A stretch of 64,000 bases of DNA from Cristatella mucedo (Eukaryota; Bryozoa; Phylactolaemata; Cristatellidae), in NCBI GenBank assembly GCA_009760855.2, contig WPIO01000024.1:2455001-2519000 (forward strand), in the 5' to 3' direction. Numbering within the stretch: the stretch's first letter is position 1; the number at the start of each line of letters is the position of its first letter. This document shows positions 22,280 through 34,652 of this stretch, in pieces. The position numbers and the translations under genes are program-made. Below the pieces are notes generated by a model. That model did no database searches, was not told where the DNA came from, and saw only the letters and a program-made list of their open reading frames with translations.

Positions 22280-22884
22280 ACGTTGACTATTGTAGGCATC
22301 CTAGCTAAGGCCAAGTCCGGCCGATATGACAACGCAGTTGAATCGCATGCACAATATGAAACTACCGGCGTTGACAATCAATCTTCTTAGTTGCTCTAAG
22401 GTCACCACCATGTATAGCAATCCCCGTGTCGATCTAGCCAATCATTTTTCTAGTCTCTTTGTCAGCGAGTTAGAAGTGATCAGCTAGTTCACCAGGACTC
22501 GTTCTGGCTCAGTTCATTGACCGACCTCCATGTCCACCTTGGGTAAGCCTGTCTCTGCTGACCCCGTATCGACGTTGATCTCCCAGTCTTAGAACACAAG
22601 TAACCCTCGAGATCCCACGATTGTTCTCCTTCTGCGACACTTAAATTCTCTGCTGACCCACCTCCATAAATAAATCAAATACGGAGCTGGCCCGAAAAAT
22701 AATCGCTCACCCTAGAAATCAACACAAATCTCAAATGCCTATGTTTAAAAAAATTAAGGCTTGAAATACTACCACGAGGTAGAATATGAGAAAGCAATAA
22801 ATATAGCAGATTATGAATGCAGCCAGCTTGGTTTAGCCCGTAACTACTACGTTGTGGTTTTACGTGGAATCCGAAAGAGTTGGT

Positions 22885-22971
22885 GTTTTCGAAAGATTGC
22901 CTGCTGCAGGACTCGAACTCGTGACCAGGCTTGTGAAGCACGAGTATGCTAACCCTGGGCTAAGAACCAGT
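22885..22971 (-). repeat. SINE family B head
   Basis: On the minus strand: ctggttcttagcccagggtt (A-box region), cgtgcttcacaagcc, B box cacgagttcgagtcctgcag. The body is missing or diverged past about 22885. The head abuts the old L2 copy that starts at 22972. Confidence 0.6.
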
Positions 22972-23640
22972 TCTGCTGGATCTCTCGGTAGCTTTTGATA
23001 CCTTTGGCCACCACGTGCTTATTGAACGCCTATTGTTTCGCATAGACAGCAAGGCGTCACTGGCACTACCCTGAAATGATTTGGGTCCTATCTCAGGATG
23101 GGATAATTCAGGGCCTTGATGTCAATGGTCAACCGCTGAGCTTGTACATGGATCTGTTACTGGTCCACTTCTTTTCATGATTCATACTCTCCCTCTAGCC
23201 GATGGTGAGGACAATCAAGGCTTTCATTTGCATGCAGATGGCAAACAGTTTTTTCTGTGTTTCGATGACGCCTTGTTTTTCAGCAGCTCACTATGCCCCA
23301 GAAATCCCTTGCAGTACGTATTTCAGGCATTCACTTGGAAGCAAGAAAATCTTTTCAAATTGAACGACGATAAAACCAACTTATTGGTTATGGGCCAATC
23401 TAGTGTTACTCGGATATGGGAAAACCTAACCCTCAAAATGGGCTGGGCCAACATATCTTAGCCTCGGCACGGAATTTTAGGGTGTCGTGTTCCAAATACA
23501 GATTTCAGTAGGTGACCACATCAGCTCACAGTCATGTCTGCTAACTTTCGGCAACATAAAATTGCGAGTAATCAAACTGGCATAGATATCACAGCCAGGC
23601 TGGTCCGTACGTTTTTGGCATCCATTTATACTTCTAAAGC
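22972..23640 (+). pseudogene. Old decayed L2 reverse transcriptase copy
   Basis: Aligns at protein level with copy 1 from the region around the first catalytic Asp (LLDLSVAFDTF-like at 22972-23005). It continues through the G-S-V-x-G-P region, F-H-x-x-A-D-x-x-Q-x-x-L-C-F-D (about 23220-23265) and L-N-D-D-K-T-N-L-L-V-M-G (about 23361-23396) to about 23640. The YADD region is changed (LHADGKQ) and several frameshifts and stops are present. No tail. This copy is much older than copies 1 to 3. Confidence 0.75.
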
Positions 23641-24779
23641 TCTAGTAACAGATTTAGTTCTATTGGGGAGCGATACAGATGCTTCATTATTGTTGTTAAT
23701 AGTAACCCGAGAGCTTGAAGACAACTTGACTTTGAGCAGCGATAACTAAAGTTGGAACGGAAAAAGCCTGACTAGTAGGTGGACATTGATATAATATATT
23801 TGAAAACATTTCGCGAATGACACGAGTGTAGCGTGCCGCCATATGGGAAACATTTTGGGACGAGTTATCGCTGGGCTGAGTGCCAACTTTGCTCCCCTAG
23901 TTGGGGCAAGCAAGCATAAGAAGGCGCAAGGTGCGGTTAATTGCTTCGGGAGAAAACTCCCATCTTTGAAAAATGTGATGACAGCGTGATTTACTGGTTC
24001 GCAGAAAAGCCCAGTAGCTTTCAAGAAACAGGAACGAAGGAGCGTGTGTAGCTTTGGCTCGATTGCATTCAAAATTGAAAGGGTCAGCGTCAGCCTGCAA
24101 TCCGCGCGAACCGTTGTTAAACGTTGGCCGGAGCGACGACCTTCTGCACAGCTATTGAAGAAGGCGATGCATTAGCCGAAGAGACAGCAGCAGCCGACGG
24201 TCAGCCGAAGAGTCCGCTGAAAAGCAGCCGGGAGTATAAAACCTTATTAAATAGGCCGCGTGAACTAATGAATTGCGTTAGCGGCTCGACGTTCAGCCGT
24301 CACAAGGAGTGCGAGAGTCTAGGAGTTTTATTATGCCTGCGGTTTTTCCAAGTCCGTCAGAGCGCGGAATGCTACACAGAGCGGATAGGGGCCTAGCCGT
24401 CCGATGCAGAATCCCCTTGGTTTGAGCTAAAATTGGCAAGTAAAGGAAGCTGCGGCGAGGTCAAGGCTCGCTATCTCTATCTTCAAGCACTATGGAAATA
24501 CATAGGAAGCTCAAGACACGACAGGCTGCGCCCTTCGTCAAGAGCTCTGCGGTAGTCAGTAATGCGGCTGGACCGCAGTCCGGCAGGAGTTCAATCACTT
24601 CCGGCTCATGACCTCACTGGCGGCAATAGCGAACCCGGAAACGACGGCTCGTAGCTTGTTGTGTACCGGGCTTCCTACATCCAATCCGACGACCTTGGAC
24701 AGACCAGACATTTAAAATCAAGGACAACTGTTGCAAGAACTTCCTGTGTCAAAGTTCCCCGTGGCCTCTTTCTCCTGAT
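23641..24779. other. No gene recognised
   Basis: A plus-strand open frame at 24124-24396 has no recognisable domain. A tataaaa string occurs at 24236-24242 but nothing downstream supports a promoter role. Confidence 0.35.
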
Positions 24780-25320
24780 CGCGCTCCCCAAAGCCGTAAG
24801 GAAGCTGCGAAGTCCTGTAAGGTAACCAGCCACGGGGGGGGGGAGCGGCAGTAGGCGAGCGGGCGGGCGGTCGGTCGGCCGGCGGGCTCGCGTAGCACCT
24901 TTTTCGGCCGCACCGAGGCGTTTCGAAGTTTACTCGCGGCCCGCGACTGCGCGCACGCGCACAGCCGCCGCCGCCGCCGCCGCCGCTTTACCTCTACGCG
25001 CCACACGTAAAAGCCCGTGGCCCTCCTCGGCACCGCCGCAAACGCCGGGTCGACGGTGTGGCTCAGCATGGCGTGCGAAGCGCGCGCCGCTCGATCGGTG
25101 CGATGCGACCTGAAAGATGGCGGAGACCGTGAAGAGCGCGCAGCGCCCGCTTACGCTCCTGCTGCCACTGCGCGAACAGGGCCGTTAGCGCGCACAGGCT
25201 CCCCCCCCCTCGTACAGACCGGCGACTCGCTAGAAGGCGTGGCTTGAGTTCACGATTCGGTTCGTACCGCCGGCGGTGACTCACCAATAACGCGCGGAGG
25301 GTTGCGCTGGCTGTGGCTGG
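24780..25320. promoter_or_regulatory. CpG-rich patch with (CCG)n, possible promoter
   Basis: Dense CpG, a (CCG)n run at 24964-24986 and G-rich runs stand out from the surrounding DNA. An aaagatggcggag string (25113-25125) combines a strong translation-start context with a YY1-type motif. It opens a frame of only 23 codons (25117-25188) before a stop. On the minus strand, donor-like gtgagt sites lie at 25274-25279 and at 25386-25391 (cgcag|gtgagt). Together this resembles the 5' region of a housekeeping-type gene, but no coding exon was confirmed. Confidence 0.3.
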
Positions 25321-26926
25321 TAGGATGTGGTGGACGATACGGGTAGGGAGGGAGGGAGGGAGTTAGCGGGCGGCCAGCGTAAATCAACTCACCTGCGATA
25401 CGGAACAGGAATTAAGTATGCCGTAAGCGACTCCGCCAAGCCAGCCTCGCTAGTCTTCGTCGTCGCCTTAAAGCCTCGTACGTAGCAGCTGTCCTGTGAG
25501 CTCAAGGACAATGTCGTCGCGTCGCGCGAGAGATCCGCAGTCTAATCGAAACGTCGCTAAAAAAAAGCCATCGACTCCGGACAAGCCACCAGTTCGATTG
25601 TACGGCAAAGCGCTGTGCGGCACTGCAACGGGCGCGACACCGGTGTGCGAAAAACGCTGAGTTTTGGCACAACGCGGAGTTCCGACACGTTTCACTGGCA
25701 CACAGGCTTTGCAACTGCAGCTAGGATGGAGGCTGCGTCTTCGCGATCCACGTATCTCTCTCCTAGCCTTTCTAGCGTCTGTAGCCGGGACTAAAGCGGG
25801 TTTCGCCATGGAACACCTCGCGCCTGAGCTTTGGGAGCCCATCTGGATAGCCGACAGTCTGGCTCTTCTTTCGCCACGAATAAACCACTCTTCGCTACCT
25901 GTCGTTCTGCGTCTCCTCGCGGAAACACGAGCGTAAACCGACGCTTTTATATTCACGTGGAGGGCAACGAAACAACGTATATATGAGTCGCAAGGGGGGA
26001 CATCTTCGGGTACATTGCGGTTAGCACGACTTAAGGCGAAACCCCTGAACGCAAGTGAGCCGTCAGACGCGAAGCGATGTGGGCGAACCGCCATCAGACG
26101 GGCTGGGCGCTGGGTCGTCGCTCAGCTCGTCGATCGATCGGTTTCGCTACTTACAAAGACGCACAGGCCCTACATCGATGGTAGAGGTCTGTGAGTTCGA
26201 CCGGTTCAGATTCGAGGCTATTTTAGTGAAACATCATTAATACCAAACCTTTATTTCTTGCGTTCATTGACGCTTCTTATATGGAGAACTTGGTATTTTA
26301 TTGCTCCGGGGCACAGCGAAGTCCCCTTAAACTCGGTGGACAGGGAATGCAATCCCCTACTACCAGCTGGGTTGGCCGAGGTCAAGGTTTTTCCTTTAGG
26401 GGTTTCGTCTTGGCATTTCCGAGTTTCGAGCCTCGAGGTCAGTAGTTTAAGGAAGAGTAGCAGGATGCTAATCAGAAGGCCTATCACAGCTAATAACTGT
26501 TGGCATTTTCCAATACGAATGTCGAAATACGGGTTAATTATCATACAATATTGAGGTTAAGCCTTTGCTTTGAAGCACCTGAGTAACGATACATTACAAG
26601 TCAGATGCAGATTCGTGGACGAACAGTCTCATGATGTTAAAATTGTACACAAGCCTAATTTATTTGATCGCTGAATAGATATCGCCACGTGGTCTTACAA
26701 AATGTTATCACAGTAATCGTGAATATAGCAAAGGAAGTGGAAGGAGGAAGTAGGAAGTGGAAAATAGCTTAAGGCAATGCTGATGCACAAGATTGACAAT
26801 CTTCACTAATGCTGACTAGTGCTCCATGAATAAGACGCCTTTATTGAAATGACCAGGTCAGTATGCTACGACTTTTATGTTACGACATCGCTCTGAAGGC
26901 ATAATCAGTATTTGTGATGTTATGAT

Positions 26927-28352
26927 ACAACGACCTACTTAGGAATGCAGACATGGGTAGAGTGTCTCTGCTTGTTTTGCTTGATCTTTCGGCAGCTTTT
27001 GATACCATCGATCACAAAGTTCTTCTAGAGCGCCTCTCATCTCGCCTGGGCATCACTGGCACTGCTCTGCAGTGGTTCAGGTCCTATCTCAGTGGGAGAC
27101 TCCAAAGTATTGACGTGAATGGACAAAGATCATCGGAAGTACCTCTGAAATATGGAGTAACTCATGGCTCAGTGCTAGGTCTGGTTCTTTTCACGGTTTA
27201 TACTCTCACTCTTGCTGATGTGATTGCCAAGCACAATCTAGGCTTTCACTTCTATTTGTATGACACCCAGTTGTACCTTTGCTTTGATCCCTCCCAGACT
27301 TCGAGCACCTCGAATTCTCTCAACTCACTTGCTGCATGTGTTAATGACATCCGCACATGGATGGCAGCATATTTTCTAAAATTAAATGATGATAAAAACT
27401 AACTTACTAGTTATGGGCAAACTCAGTGTGATTCACAAATTGGAAAGGCTGACGTTCAAAAGTGGCTCTGCCAGCATATCTCCTGTCGAATCAGCTCGGA
27501 ATCTAGGTGTCATATTCCAAAGCGACCTCTCGTTAGACGACCATATCAGCTCCACAGTCAAATCTGCCTATTTTCAGCTTCATAACATTGCTAAAATTCG
27601 GGCTTGTTTAGATAAAGATACCACGTCCAAGTTGGTCCATGCATTCGTGACATCCCGTCTCGACTTCTGCAACTCACTGCTCACTGGCCTACCAGCATGT
27701 GCGATCAGGCGATTGCAGCTTGTGCAAAACTCTGCAGCTAGGCTTGTCTGTCGTGAGCGTCGCAGTTGCCACATTACTCCACTTCTCGCCGACCTGCACT
27801 GGCTACCAGTCAAGCAACGGATTGACTTCAAGGTTTTGTCGCTCACTTTTAGGTCCCTTCATTCTATGGCTCCAGCCTATCTGTCAGATATACTACCCCA
27901 TCAGGCCAAGCATCGTACCACCCGCTTCTCGGAATCCAACAGTCTAGAAATACCTCATACAAACCTTAAATCCTTTGGAGACCATGCATTTAGTTCATAT
28001 GCTCCCAAAGCCTGGAACTCCATCCCGACCTGCGTCAAAACATCCCCCTACCTGACCACATTTAAAAGGAACCTAAAAACACACCTATTTAGGACAGCAT
28101 TTAGTGGGTCCCTGTGATTCGTCTTTGATGTGCTTATGCGTGCTGACACTGTGCATGCTGCCACTAACCACATTTGCATGCTGACCTTGTGCATGTCACC
28201 CCTAACCATATTATTCATCTCGTTTGTTTTTCAAGCATGATTTTACTTACCATTCAATTGCATTTCACTTTACAGCAAATGTAAAGCGCCTAGAGAGAGA
28301 TTGAGTTCTTTGAGGACGCTTTATCAAGTGAATTATTATTATTATTATTATT
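26927..28352 (+). mobile_element. L2-clade LINE, 5'-truncated copy 3
   Basis: Homology to copy 1 starts at atacaacgacctacttagga (26927) and runs through the ORF, 3' UTR and the tail gtaaagcgcctagagagaga to (ATT)n at 28332-28352. Intermediate age: clearly more diverged from copy 1 than copy 2 is, but alignable throughout. No target duplication was seen. Confidence 0.92.
26953..28117 (+). pseudogene. L2 reverse transcriptase, frameshifted, YADD lost
   Basis: Two frames (26953-27402 and 27386-28117) together cover the same protein as copy 1. One extra A in the run at about 27393-27397 shifts the frame in the L-N-D-D-K segment. The catalytic F-Y-A-D-D has become F-Y-L-Y-D (about 27250-27265), removing one of the two metal-binding Asp residues. 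The P-Q-G-S-V-L-G-P block reads T-H-G-S-V-L-G-L. The first Asp block, D-L-S-A-A-F-D-T-I-D-H, is intact. Enzymatically dead independent of its 5' truncation. Confidence 0.88.
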
Positions 28353-29076
28353 ATCAAGCGTTTATAGCTCTGTGAGATGTTTGGGGAAATTCAAAGTACA
28401 TCGTAAACCTCTCCACTTTCTGGTGCATAGTAGCATGACCTTAGTTATGAGACATTTGCATGAACTGCATGTGATAAACATGCACATAACTGCATAATTT
28501 GAACGTGGGTGGGAAAGGACTGCTAGAGGCCACGGCCACTGCACTGTGGCCGCTGAGCTCTCATAAACTAGAATTCCTTGAAGCACGGCTTGTCGCCTGA
28601 ATCACAACTCTTTTTGGTTTGCGACAGATCGCTTGCGATTGTGTGGCAGATACAAATTCTGGGAGAATGTTTATAGAGAGAAGAAATTACAGCTGTTGCG
28701 TTTTGGCATTAGGAAGCTGCCAATTTTTGCATTGGAGTTTGCAGATGGGCAGCCGTGCATGTTTGAAATACAAAGGCCGAAGTGTCACCTGCTGCTATTC
28801 TGGACTACACATTAGTAGGTGCCATGCCTGGAACGTGCCGCATATAGCTTTTCAGCCATTTCCAGAGAGATAACGCCTAGTTACGACGCAGTGCTGCCAG
28901 TACTTATGATGGGCTTGGCACCATAGGCACGACACCCCAGGCTAGAACGAGTCAAGTTCCTACCTGGTATCGTCTGCACAGCCTACCTGTATTCATTCGC
29001 AAGATGCACTACGAAACAGTCATTCTCTCTTTCTCTCTCTACAAATATATATATGTGTGTGTGTGTGCGCGCTCGC

Positions 29077-29134
<58 letters not shown>

Positions 29135-29820
29135 ACGTGTCATTAACGACAGCGTTAGCACGGCGCCTCTCTTTTTAGGTCGGCCATGATATACGGCAAG
29201 TCGAACTTCCAGTGTATCTGACTGAGCAAAAATCCAGGCAAGAGGAAACCGAACCCATTGGTGCTCTCAGGCATGAGGAAGTGTTTCACCCTACACTTCT
29301 ATTAAAGCTCCTATGCCTAGTGCAGTCGCTACGGGCAGCTTTTCCGGCTTGTCTAGACCGAAGCAGGTCGGCTGGAAAGTCCGTCCAGATTACTTCCAAG
29401 CTTCGCCGACGATGGGACAAGTGGGAGCAACGTTAGCAAGAGGGAGTGGCAAGTAGTTACTACGTCCTATTCGTGCCACTACTCCCGGTCGATGCTTAGA
29501 CTGAAAGAAAAAATGACTCATTAGGCTTAGCCGGCTTTTATGGTACGAATAGAATAAAGTGTTGCTATCTGTCCTGCATAGCAATTTACGACTTCTCCGA
29601 GGTCCTGATTTGCTTTTACATGTAATCTTACATGCTTGCCTCGTGTGACTAGTAACTATAGCAGCAATCGATCCGGCAGCTCCCCGCGGAGAGCTGTTTC
29701 TGCCACCCTGCCTGTTTCTTACAGCATCGCTATGTGTGTCACAGCCTTCCACACGGCCAGTCGTCGGACTGGGTAGCCGACCGAGTAACAAGTCTCCAGC
29801 TCCTGCACCAATCGCTTTAT
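28353..29820. other. No gene seen apart from simple repeats
   Basis: Contains the TG microsatellite at 29047-29131. The short frames on both strands lack recognisable motifs. Confidence 0.35.
29047..29131. repeat. (TG)n microsatellite
   Basis: A TA stretch then (TG)n with an internal gcgcgctcgcgtgcg interruption, about 85 bases. Confidence 0.95.
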
Positions 29821-30227
29821 TCAGAAACCATGCAGGCCAACCCAGTCTACACACTCTAGACTGCCGGGGTCGAGGGATCTAGCTATCTCCCTCCTCTCAT
29901 ATACTCCTCCGGCAGCCCTTATATTCCATGCACACATTGTCTGTGCACTGTCGAGCCATTGTTTGTTCCGAACCTGCCTGACAGCTGGCGGTAGATTGTA
30001 GTAGATGTATGTCTGCCACAGATGCTGCCAACATATGGATTTGCCTCGGACTGCCGAGTCATCTGCCAGAAGCCATTGTACGCCCCTCCACCGCTCGAGA
30101 GCACGAGGCTGCTTAAGCAGTCTGAGCCCTTTTAGGGCCTCCGCCCAGTGCTCGAAGGCTGCTGAGTCATATGTTTCCTCACACTCGGTCCTCCAGCTAT
30201 GCAGGCGTCTATCCTCTATAGTGTCTG
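29821..30227 (-). CDS. Coding-like open frame; candidate last exon of the IQ gene
   Basis: A minus-strand frame of 134 codons ends in TGA at 29821-29823. It extends upstream through an acceptor-like ttgcag at 30228-30233. The product is charged and rich in Trp (about nine), with runs such as RRLHSWRTECEETYDSA, ALERWRGVQWLLAD and ICWQHLWQTYIYYNLPP, unlike the random frames around it. If spliced after 30228, the phase fits the phase-1 end of the exon at 34653, giving a protein of about 377 residues. A polyadenylation-like aataaa overlaps the stop on the same strand. I recognise no domain. It could equally be a remnant of an unknown retroelement; only transcript or homology data would decide. 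Confidence 0.4.
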
Positions 30228-30261
30228 CTGCAACCTGAAGTTGACGGTTGAATGCCGGGTA

Positions 30262-30335
30262 ATAATAATAACTATAATAACGAAATCTCCATTGCGCTCT
30301 AAGAGAACTAAATTTAAGTAGGCACTTTCCTGGCT
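30262..30335 (-). mobile_element. Decayed L2-like 3' tail
   Basis: (AAT)n-like DNA (30262-30283) is followed by gcgctctaagagaactaaat and taggcactttcct, a diverged L2 tail on the minus strand. Confidence 0.5.
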
Positions 30336-31096
30336 TAGATCATGTTACCTCAATCCCCGGGGTACGATGCAGGCGTAGCCTCATGGTGGATTAGACGGTG
30401 GCAGTCCATGAATAGCTCGACGGCTCCTCTGAAGCCGACTGCCTTGTTGCCACTTACGACGACCGCAACTTCTTTTCAATTTGGGTGTTTGCTATTAGCC
30501 ACCAGGCATCTTCTGGAAGCCTGACACCGGACTTCATTTGCTGGGCTCTTTCAAGGTGGATCCTTCTTGAGCTCAACGGCACTAATTTGGTTGCATCCTA
30601 TGGCTGTGGATTTGTCTTGGTTGAGCAACAAAAATGAATGTGCTTCGTTCATAAAAAATTTAGCTAACATTTAGTTTTGCAAAAACTGAACCTTTGTTTT
30701 ACACCAAGCTCGCTTGTGACCGAAGCCGGCACTATTACATTGACTAAGTCGCAGGGCCGATAAAACAAGTGTGGAATGAGACTCAGCTCTTAAGACTGAT
30801 CGCTATACTAAAGGCTATTGTTCGCAATGGCTTTTGCGTTGGGATTCAATTCCTGTAATTTTTAGCAGTTGGTATCGTTGGGCCCCAATGCCATAACCCC
30901 AGAGCTGTTCACGTGATTGCCAGTGGTGCAATACATCTTGAGATATCGGTAAGCCTTTGAGCCTTTTGCTGGCATCATGCTGGCTGGCGATCTGATGCCA
31001 TAAGCCGACATGCAAGACCTAATCAACTGGCAATTGATAATCCTTCGTCCTCGTATAGCTTGGCTTGTGAGATTGCTACTACTCCAAACTTTTCTG

Positions 31097-31128
31097 CTGC
31101 ACGGACTCGAAGGATGAGTCCGTGCAGC
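31097..31128. repeat. Short perfect hairpin
   Basis: Arms ctgcacggactc and gagtccgtgcag pair perfectly over 12 bases around an 8-base loop. No poly-T or other feature gives it a role. Confidence 0.6.
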
Positions 31129-31679
31129 TCGAAGCAGCATGCAAGTGCATGCAGCAAGACATGCAGCAGCAAGTCCGAAGCACGAGCCCTTCGAATCAAC
31201 AAGCTGCTGGGCCACAAGCCATCCTGAAGTGATGCTCACCAATCTGTGGCTTACCTGGCTTCAGCCTGCATGAGCCCATCAACGTAAAGAAGCCTCCTGT
31301 TTTACAGAGCGCTGTTAGGTGTACAGACCAACTAACCGTACTTGCAGGCAGAACAGCTGGTGTGCTTGCAAATACCTCAAATGGGATTTTAGCTACTTCT
31401 AGGAGTAGCATGCATGCTAAGTTGACTTACCTGCTTGCTATTCGTGGTCAGTCACGTTTAAAATAAATCACGTCGGGTGTCGCGTCAGTAAGGCTCTTAC
31501 TTTGCATGTATGGCATTCCAAACGAGCTAACTTGCAAACCTATAACCGTAAGGCTCCCATCTACACACTCAGATATCAAACTATACTGATATCTCACTGC
31601 TTGCAGCATGGCTGCTTCTGGCTTGCGGAGGTCGAAATAGCATGTGTGCTTCTAGATTCCCACAAGCTCAAGCATTTAC

Positions 31680-31709
31680 TGTACACCCACCCACACCCAC
31701 CCACACACA

Positions 31710-31795
<86 letters not shown>

Positions 31796-31797
31796 CA
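31680..31797. repeat. (CA)n microsatellite
   Basis: Starts with ccaccc-type units and becomes pure CA for about 80 bases. It directly joins the 5' end of the L2 fragment at 31799 and creates a spurious fused frame with a Thr-His run. Confidence 0.95.
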
Positions 31798-31798
31798 G

Positions 31799-32315
31799 AT
31801 TTTGTCGCTCACTTTTAGGTCTCTTCATTCTATGGCTCCAGCCCATCTTTCAGAGATACTACCCCATCAGGCAAAGCATCGTACCACTCGCTTTTCGGAA
31901 TCCAACAGTCTAGAAATACCTCGTACAAACCTTAAATCCTTTGGAGACCGTGCATTTAGCTCGTATGCTCCCACAGCCTGGAACTCCCTCCCGACCTGCA
32001 TCAGAACATCCCCTGACCTAACCACATTTAAAAGAAACTTAAAAACATTCCTATTTAGGACAGCATTTAGTGGGTCCTTGTGATTCGTCCTCGATGTGCT
32101 TATGCGTGCTGACACTGTTCATGCTGCCACTAACCACATTTGCATGCTGACCCAGTGCATGTAACCCCTAACCATGTTATTCATTTTGTTTGTTTTTCAA
32201 GCATGATTTTACTTACTATTCTATTGCGTATCACTTTGCAGCAAATGTAAAGCGCCTAGAAAGAGATTAAGTTCTCTGAGGGCGCTTTATCAAGTGCAAT
32301 ATTATTATTATTATT
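31799..32315 (+). mobile_element. L2-clade LINE, short copy 4
   Basis: Begins at ttttgtcgctcacttttagg inside the C-terminal ORF region and ends at (ATT)n (about 32300-32315). It encodes LSLTFRSLHSMAP through the terminal FRTAFSGSL with a stop at 32081-32083. Close to copies 1 and 2 in sequence. The 5' end abuts the CA microsatellite. Confidence 0.9.
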
Positions 32316-33965
32316 AAACAAACACACATACGCACAAACTAGTACTTCAAAGAGGTTGGCAGGAGGAAGGTCAGCTCTAAATAAATACGGATTCTGGTTC
32401 AACTACACATAGTTAGATTCGGCAGTTTTGAGCGATTGGCTAGCTTACTCAAATCCCTCTGTTCAGACACAAATCAGGGGATTGCTGTCTGCTCGACGGC
32501 AATAGCAATAGAGATCGTTTGCCTTGTACATCAAAGTTAGGACCCCCCTTGGTAGTATTCTAAGCAATCCATCACTGTGCATTGTGCAGGTGCCTGGTGT
32601 ATCGACCATGATACAATGATCGTTTCCATCACCTGTACCTCCAGCAACAGACAGGGCAGCAGCTGCAGTAGATACAAGCTCTACTAGTGACTCAGCTGCC
32701 TACGTGCCTGCCGTTGCTTTGGTGTCATATGTACAACAGGATTAATAATGGGGTGCTCGTCTACAAGTTATCTAGAGCCCCATTCCTCCATAGTCATAGC
32801 CACTGCCCTCCTGAGCACGGTGTGCCTTTGCAGCAGAATGCACACTCGCCGAATGTCCTACGTGTCATCGTGCACTACCAAAGAGTCTGTGGAATATGCA
32901 CAGTTTTACTTTAGATAATAAAATATAAAGCTTCTCCATTAGCACGCATGCAAACACTCGCACACACTTATGTCAATGAGAGCCGTGAAAGTGAGAAAGC
33001 TAAATATGCTCGGTCGGCCATCGCCACTGCACTGCACTGATTTACTCCTGCAGCAAGAAGTTCAAATTCAGCCGAGCAGAGAATACGTTTAAAGACCCGA
33101 GGAATTCCTCGTGAGCATACAGGAGTTTCATCGTGTGCTGGCTGCTGCTTGCCAGCATGCAGTAGGCAGGCTGTAGGCGTCGAACGCCATGGCGTTGCCG
33201 CTGTAGACTTTGGTGAACTCAAACTCTCCGACGTAGATGCATCTCTCTACGCATGCCGGGTGCATTGCCGCACACGACTGCTGCCGCTAGCTACTTGGAA
33301 CTGCAGCCGACAGCACACGTGTAACTTGATGTTGGCGTGACATGCCTGTGCAGCCGCTCACGTCACAGCAGTGGTACCTCTGAACGCAGGATGGTATCGA
33401 GATAGCCAGAGTCATTTTCAGTTTCAGTCTTGCCGCTTACGCCACCCAGCAACACAGGCACAGGCCTATCTGGACAAGTTGTACGAGTAGTGAGACACGC
33501 TGGGACTCTCGGCTAGCCGAAGGCGAATGAGATCGTCTGCAACGTGCCATTAGCAAGAACGTGATTGCAGCTCAGCAGCAGCAGAAGATAACTCCTCAGC
33601 GAGGAGCCTTCAAGGAAAGATCGGCGTCCTTGGCTATACTCGCTAAACGCGAGCACATAGAGCCTGGCGATCCTTCAATGCAATTACTGCATGCATTCTA
33701 ATGTATGTCCTATTAATGTCTGTCGCTCAACATAGCCACAAGGCCCAAGTGGGTGTTCCGCAGGAGCGTTTGATGTCGGGCATTCAAAGCACGGCTAACC
33801 CCTCTATGCATACGACCGGGTGTACAAGTTAAAATGCGGACCTGTCGTAATGGATTTAAATTTCTGAGAGCTAGGTGATTACTGTAACTGATCGCGCACA
33901 GCGTAAGTGCCCCGAGGCTTGGAGAATTCTGGCATAGAACAGCTATACGAAGTATTTCGTCCCTT
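32316..33965. other. No gene seen
   Basis: Frames at 32968-33222 and 33713-33982 on the minus strand have no domain, and I found no splice phases that join them to the IQ gene. Confidence 0.35.
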
Positions 33966-34060
33966 AGCCTAGGGAGGGGCAAGGTGCTTCCAGTTTACAT
34001 CCCTGGTCACGGGTTCAAGTCCTGCAGCAGATACTCCTTTGTTGCCCCAGCAAACTGGAA
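33966..34060 (+). repeat. SINE family B head
   Basis: A-box region ttagcctagggaggggcaag, B box cacgggttcaagtcctgcag (34007-34026), then a diverged body start. Confidence 0.6.
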
Positions 34061-34652
34061 CTATTTTAACCGTTACAAATGGCCAAATATGCGTTTGTAT
34101 TTGCAGCGTGGTGATCTTACTTGCAATATTAAAGGCTCGATTTTCTGCCCAAACACTTGTGCATGGGACAGGAGTTATTATTTTGCACCAACTGACCGCT
34201 CGTCGTGCCTGAGACCGCTCATACGGTGCTCTCCTGCCATGCGAAAGAAGTAACTGAGCGGCAAAGTAAAGTTCAAATTGTCCCCTGTCACACAATGAGT
34301 CTGTGCAACATGAAGGTGGCAGGGAAGTTTTGTATTAGTGAGGAGGCAGACAGGTAGTTTCAACCCGAAGAAGTATTGTCAGGTTAGTAGCATGGACGAC
34401 TTACCAAGCTCTGGCCGTCCACACGACGACAAAACAGAATGACTACCTGCTGATGCTGGTCGCACTAGGTCAACTGAAAGCCCCAGTTCAAAGGACCTGG
34501 GACACTAGACCACTGCATTTACCAGTGGCACTGCAGAAGAGATCAAGCAGCTGGCTCTCATCCGCAGCTGTTTGAAATTACGTCTGCATGCACTTGCACT
34601 TGTACACACGACTTTTAATGAAAGTAGGATTTTGGAGCAACTTAAACCTTAC

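Noticed and set aside
31097..31150. Hammerhead ribozyme around the ggatgagtccgtgc string
   Set aside because: The required ctgatgag and cgaaa core elements are not both present; it is only a short hairpin.
31502..32083. A 193-codon frame with a poly-Thr-His run fused to an L2 C-terminus
   Set aside because: A chance fusion of unique DNA, the CA microsatellite and the L2 fragment.
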